From Verrucomicrobiota bacterium (lineage in GTDB: Bacteria > Verrucomicrobiota > Verrucomicrobiia > Opitutales > Opitutaceae): a stretch of DNA of 8,219 bases. The DNA is taken from positions 1 through 8,219 of the forward strand of contig JAEXPQ010000066.1 in the NCBI GenBank assembly GCA_023446735.1, in the 5' to 3' direction. Of the stretch, positions 6,851-8,219 are shown piece after piece. The stretch's first letter is position 1, and the number at the start of each line of letters is the position of its first letter. A program made the translations under genes and the position numbers. A model generated the notes under the pieces. That model searched no databases. It was not told the DNA's origin and worked only from the letters and a program-made list of their open reading frames with translations.

Positions 6851-7528
6851 ATGCGTATCGACATCCTGACACTCTTCCCGCCGATGCTCGACGGCTTTCT
6901 GACCGAGAGCATCATCGGGCGCGCTTTGGAGGCGAAGCTGGCGGAGATCAACGTCCATAACCTGCGCGACTGGGCGACCAACAAGCACCAGACGGCCGAC
7001 GACCGGCCGTTCGGCGGCGGTGCGGGAATGGTGCTCAAGCCCGAGCCGATCTTCGCCGCGATGGAACAGTTGGCGACGCCCGGGTGCCGGCGAATCTTTC
7101 TCACACCGGACGGCGTGCCGCTCACCCAGAAGCTGGTCGTCGAGTTGGCGCAGGTGCCGCACTTGGTTTTGCTCAGCGGCCACTATGAAGGCGTGGACCA
7201 GCGGGCGCGCGACTGCGTGATCGATCAGGAGATCAGCATCGGCGATTACGTGCTGACCAACGGCACGATCGCGGCCGCAGTCCTCGTCGATGCGATCGTC
7301 CGCAACATTCCCGGCGTGCTCGGTGACGAAAACTCATTGACGCACGAATCCTTCAACAACAACTTGCTCGATTTTCCTCAGTTCACACGTCCCGCGGAGT
7401 ATCGCGGCATGGTCGTTCCGGACGTCCTTCTCTCCGGCAACCACGCTGCAATCGACCGGTGGCGCCACGAGATGAGGCTAGCGAAAACCAACCAAGTCCG
7501 ACCCGATTTACTCAGTAACAAGTCATGA
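6851..7528 (+). CDS. trmD: tRNA (guanine-37-N1)-methyltransferase
   Basis: SPOUT-class enzyme that uses S-adenosylmethionine to make m1G37 next to the anticodon, preventing +1 frameshifting. The product is 225 residues, slightly shorter than E. coli TrmD (255). Motifs: MRIDILTLFP (1-10), DDRPFGGGAGM (50-60), and the trefoil-knot AdoMet site formed by LLSGHYEGVDQR (107-118) and SIGDYVLTNG (129-138). Then come RNIPGVLGDE (151-160), LLDFPQFTRP (172-181) and VPDVLLSGNHAAIDRWR (189-205). The ATG at 6851 starts exactly at the conserved N terminus; a GTG 21 codons upstream lies inside the hairpin and is rejected. E166 occupies the place where E. coli TrmD has catalytic Asp169, while the Arg of RxIPGVLG is kept. 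CGCACTCC precedes the ATG. The stop overlaps the rplS start in ATGA, suggesting translational coupling. Confidence 0.97.
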   Translation: MRIDILTLFPPMLDGFLTESIIGRALEAKLAEINVHNLRDWATNKHQTADDRPFGGGAGMVLKPEPIFAAMEQLATPGCRRIFLTPDGVPLTQKLVVELAQVPHLVLLSGHYEGVDQRARDCVIDQEISIGDYVLTNGTIAAAVLVDAIVRNIPGVLGDENSLTHESFNNNLLDFPQFTRPAEYRGMVVPDVLLSGNHAAIDRWRHEMRLAKTNQVRPDLLSNKS

Positions 7529-7929
7529 ATCCCATCATCAAGGAAATCACGGCGCCGCAGCTGAAGAGCAACCTCCCGGCCTTCAAGGTCGGCGACGGCG
7601 TCCGCGTCCACACCAAGGTCCGTGAAGGCGACAAGGAGCGTATTCAGGTCTACTCCGGCATCGTCATCGCCCGCAAGGGGCACGGCATCCACGAATCTTT
7701 CACCGTCCGCCGCATTTCCTATGGCGAGGGTGTCGAGCGCGTGTTCCCGGTGAACTCGCCGATGATCGACAAGATCGAGGTCGAGCGCGAGTCGCAGGCG
7801 ATGCGCGCCCGCCTCTACTACCTCCGTGACCGCGTCGGCAAGAAGGCCGTTCAGGTCAAGGAGAAGCGTTGGGCCGGCCTGATGGGCTCGACCGAGACCC
7901 CGGCGGCCGAGGCTCCGGCCCAGGCCTGA
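7525..7929 (+). CDS. rplS: 50S ribosomal protein L19
   Basis: Large-subunit protein L19, located at the 30S-50S interface. The product is 134 residues against 115 in E. coli. The core matches the family: FKVGDGVRVHTKVREGDKER, QVYSGIVIARKGHGI, ESFTVRRISYGEGVERVFPV, and YYLRDRVGKKAVQVKEKR. The extra length is a C-terminal tail after residue 117 rich in Ala, Pro and Glu, probably disordered. The ATG overlaps the trmD TGA (ATGA), so it is likely translated by re-initiation or coupling. It is the last gene of the operon, followed by a strong terminator. Confidence 0.97.
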   Translation: MNPIIKEITAPQLKSNLPAFKVGDGVRVHTKVREGDKERIQVYSGIVIARKGHGIHESFTVRRISYGEGVERVFPVNSPMIDKIEVERESQAMRARLYYLRDRVGKKAVQVKEKRWAGLMGSTETPAAEAPAQA

Positions 7930-7931
7930 TC

Positions 7932-7945
7932 GTCGATCGATCGAC
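7932..7945. repeat. Perfect 14-bp palindrome after rplS
   Basis: GTCGATCGATCGAC is an exact palindrome starting two bases after the rplS stop codon and just before the terminator hairpin. It contains two overlapping CGATCG/GATC units. It could be a protein-binding site or chance in GC-rich DNA. Confidence 0.4.
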
Positions 7946-7953
7946 TATTTTCC

Positions 7954-7984
7954 GAGGCGGACCGAGCGGTCCGCCTCTTTTTTT
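7954..7984 (+). terminator. Intrinsic terminator of the rpsP-trmD-rplS operon
   Basis: Perfect 10-bp stem GAGGCGGACC (7954-7963) with GGTCCGCCTC (7968-7977), GAGC tetraloop, followed by seven T residues (7978-7984). It lies 24 bases after the rplS stop codon and separates the operon from the transketolase gene. Confidence 0.95.
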
Positions 7985-8098
7985 CGCCCGCGGTCCGCTT
8001 GCCGTCCGATTGTTAGCACAACCTCTGGCGCGGCCATCCGGGCTTTTTCCTTTCGACCGTCCCGCGCCACCTCCTAGCGTCAGCCTCTTCTTACTCCC

Positions 8099-8219
8099 AT
8101 GCCTCTCAACGTCGAAGTCCTCGCCAAAGCCAGCAACATCGCCCGTGGTCTCGCCATCGACGCGATCCACAAGTGCAGCTCCGGCCATCTCGGCCTGCCG
8201 CTCGGTTCCGCCGAGATCG
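8099..8219 (+). CDS. tkt: Transketolase, N-terminal fragment (cut by window edge)
   Basis: Thiamine-diphosphate enzyme of the non-oxidative pentose phosphate pathway, moving two-carbon units between ketose and aldose sugar phosphates. Only the first 40 codons are inside the window. MPLNVEVLAKASNIARGLAI is followed by DAIHKCSSGHLGLPLGSAEI, which matches the transketolase start pattern (A-I-R-x-L-x-x-D-A-x-x-K-x-x-SGHxGxPxG). The SGH at 28-30 contains the family's conserved substrate-contacting histidine; the usual Pro after it is Leu here. The ATG is preceded by CTTACTCCC with no Shine-Dalgarno sequence. It is separated from rplS by a strong terminator and a C/T-rich gap of about 115 bases, in which I find no convincing promoter boxes. 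A 1-deoxyxylulose-5-phosphate synthase is less likely, since its N terminus differs. Confidence 0.88.
   Translation, partial: MPLNVEVLAKASNIARGLAIDAIHKCSSGHLGLPLGSAEI

Noticed and set aside
6372..6872. Long upstream extension of ychF
   Set aside because: It runs antisense through rpsP, and the conserved N terminus begins exactly at the ATG at 6371.

Overview
This is a GC-rich bacterial chromosomal window holding nine protein genes: eight complete and one cut by the right edge. No rRNA, tRNA, CRISPR array, insertion sequence or phage gene is visible. High GC, Sec signal peptides, a secreted serpin, and start codons with almost no Shine-Dalgarno sequence but C/T-rich upstream bases all fit a Verrucomicrobia lineage such as Opitutaceae. 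That placement is inference from general features, not a database match.

Left part (1-3360). After about 200 bases with no supportable gene comes a secreted TPR protein (204-983, +). It converges across a GC-rich, inverted-repeat-rich gap on dtd, a D-aminoacyl-tRNA deacylase (1112-1591, -). dtd is divergent from a secreted serpin (1801-3189, +), which carries an Ala/Pro-rich insertion and a long, proline-rich reactive-centre loop.

Middle (3358-6371). Two genes lie on the minus strand. One is a GT4-type glycosyltransferase with an extra N-terminal region (3358-5019). The other is the universal ATPase ychF (5271-6371). A textbook intrinsic terminator (5218-5251) ends ychF transcription, so the glycosyltransferase probably has its own promoter.

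Right part (6372-8219). A 114-base divergent intergenic region separates ychF from a translation operon: rpsP (S16), trmD (tRNA m1G37 methyltransferase) and rplS (L19). A strong intrinsic terminator (7954-7984) closes the operon. The usual rimM gene is absent; its place is taken by a 95-base gap with a strong hairpin. trmD and rplS overlap by ATGA. The window ends in the first 40 codons of a transketolase.

Most of the window is housekeeping DNA, and I see no convincing undescribed multi-gene system. The best leads are the start-codon context (four of nine genes have CTCC or CTCCC directly before ATG), the rpsP-trmD hairpin with missing rimM, an Asp-to-Glu change at the expected TrmD catalytic position, and the unusual serpin.
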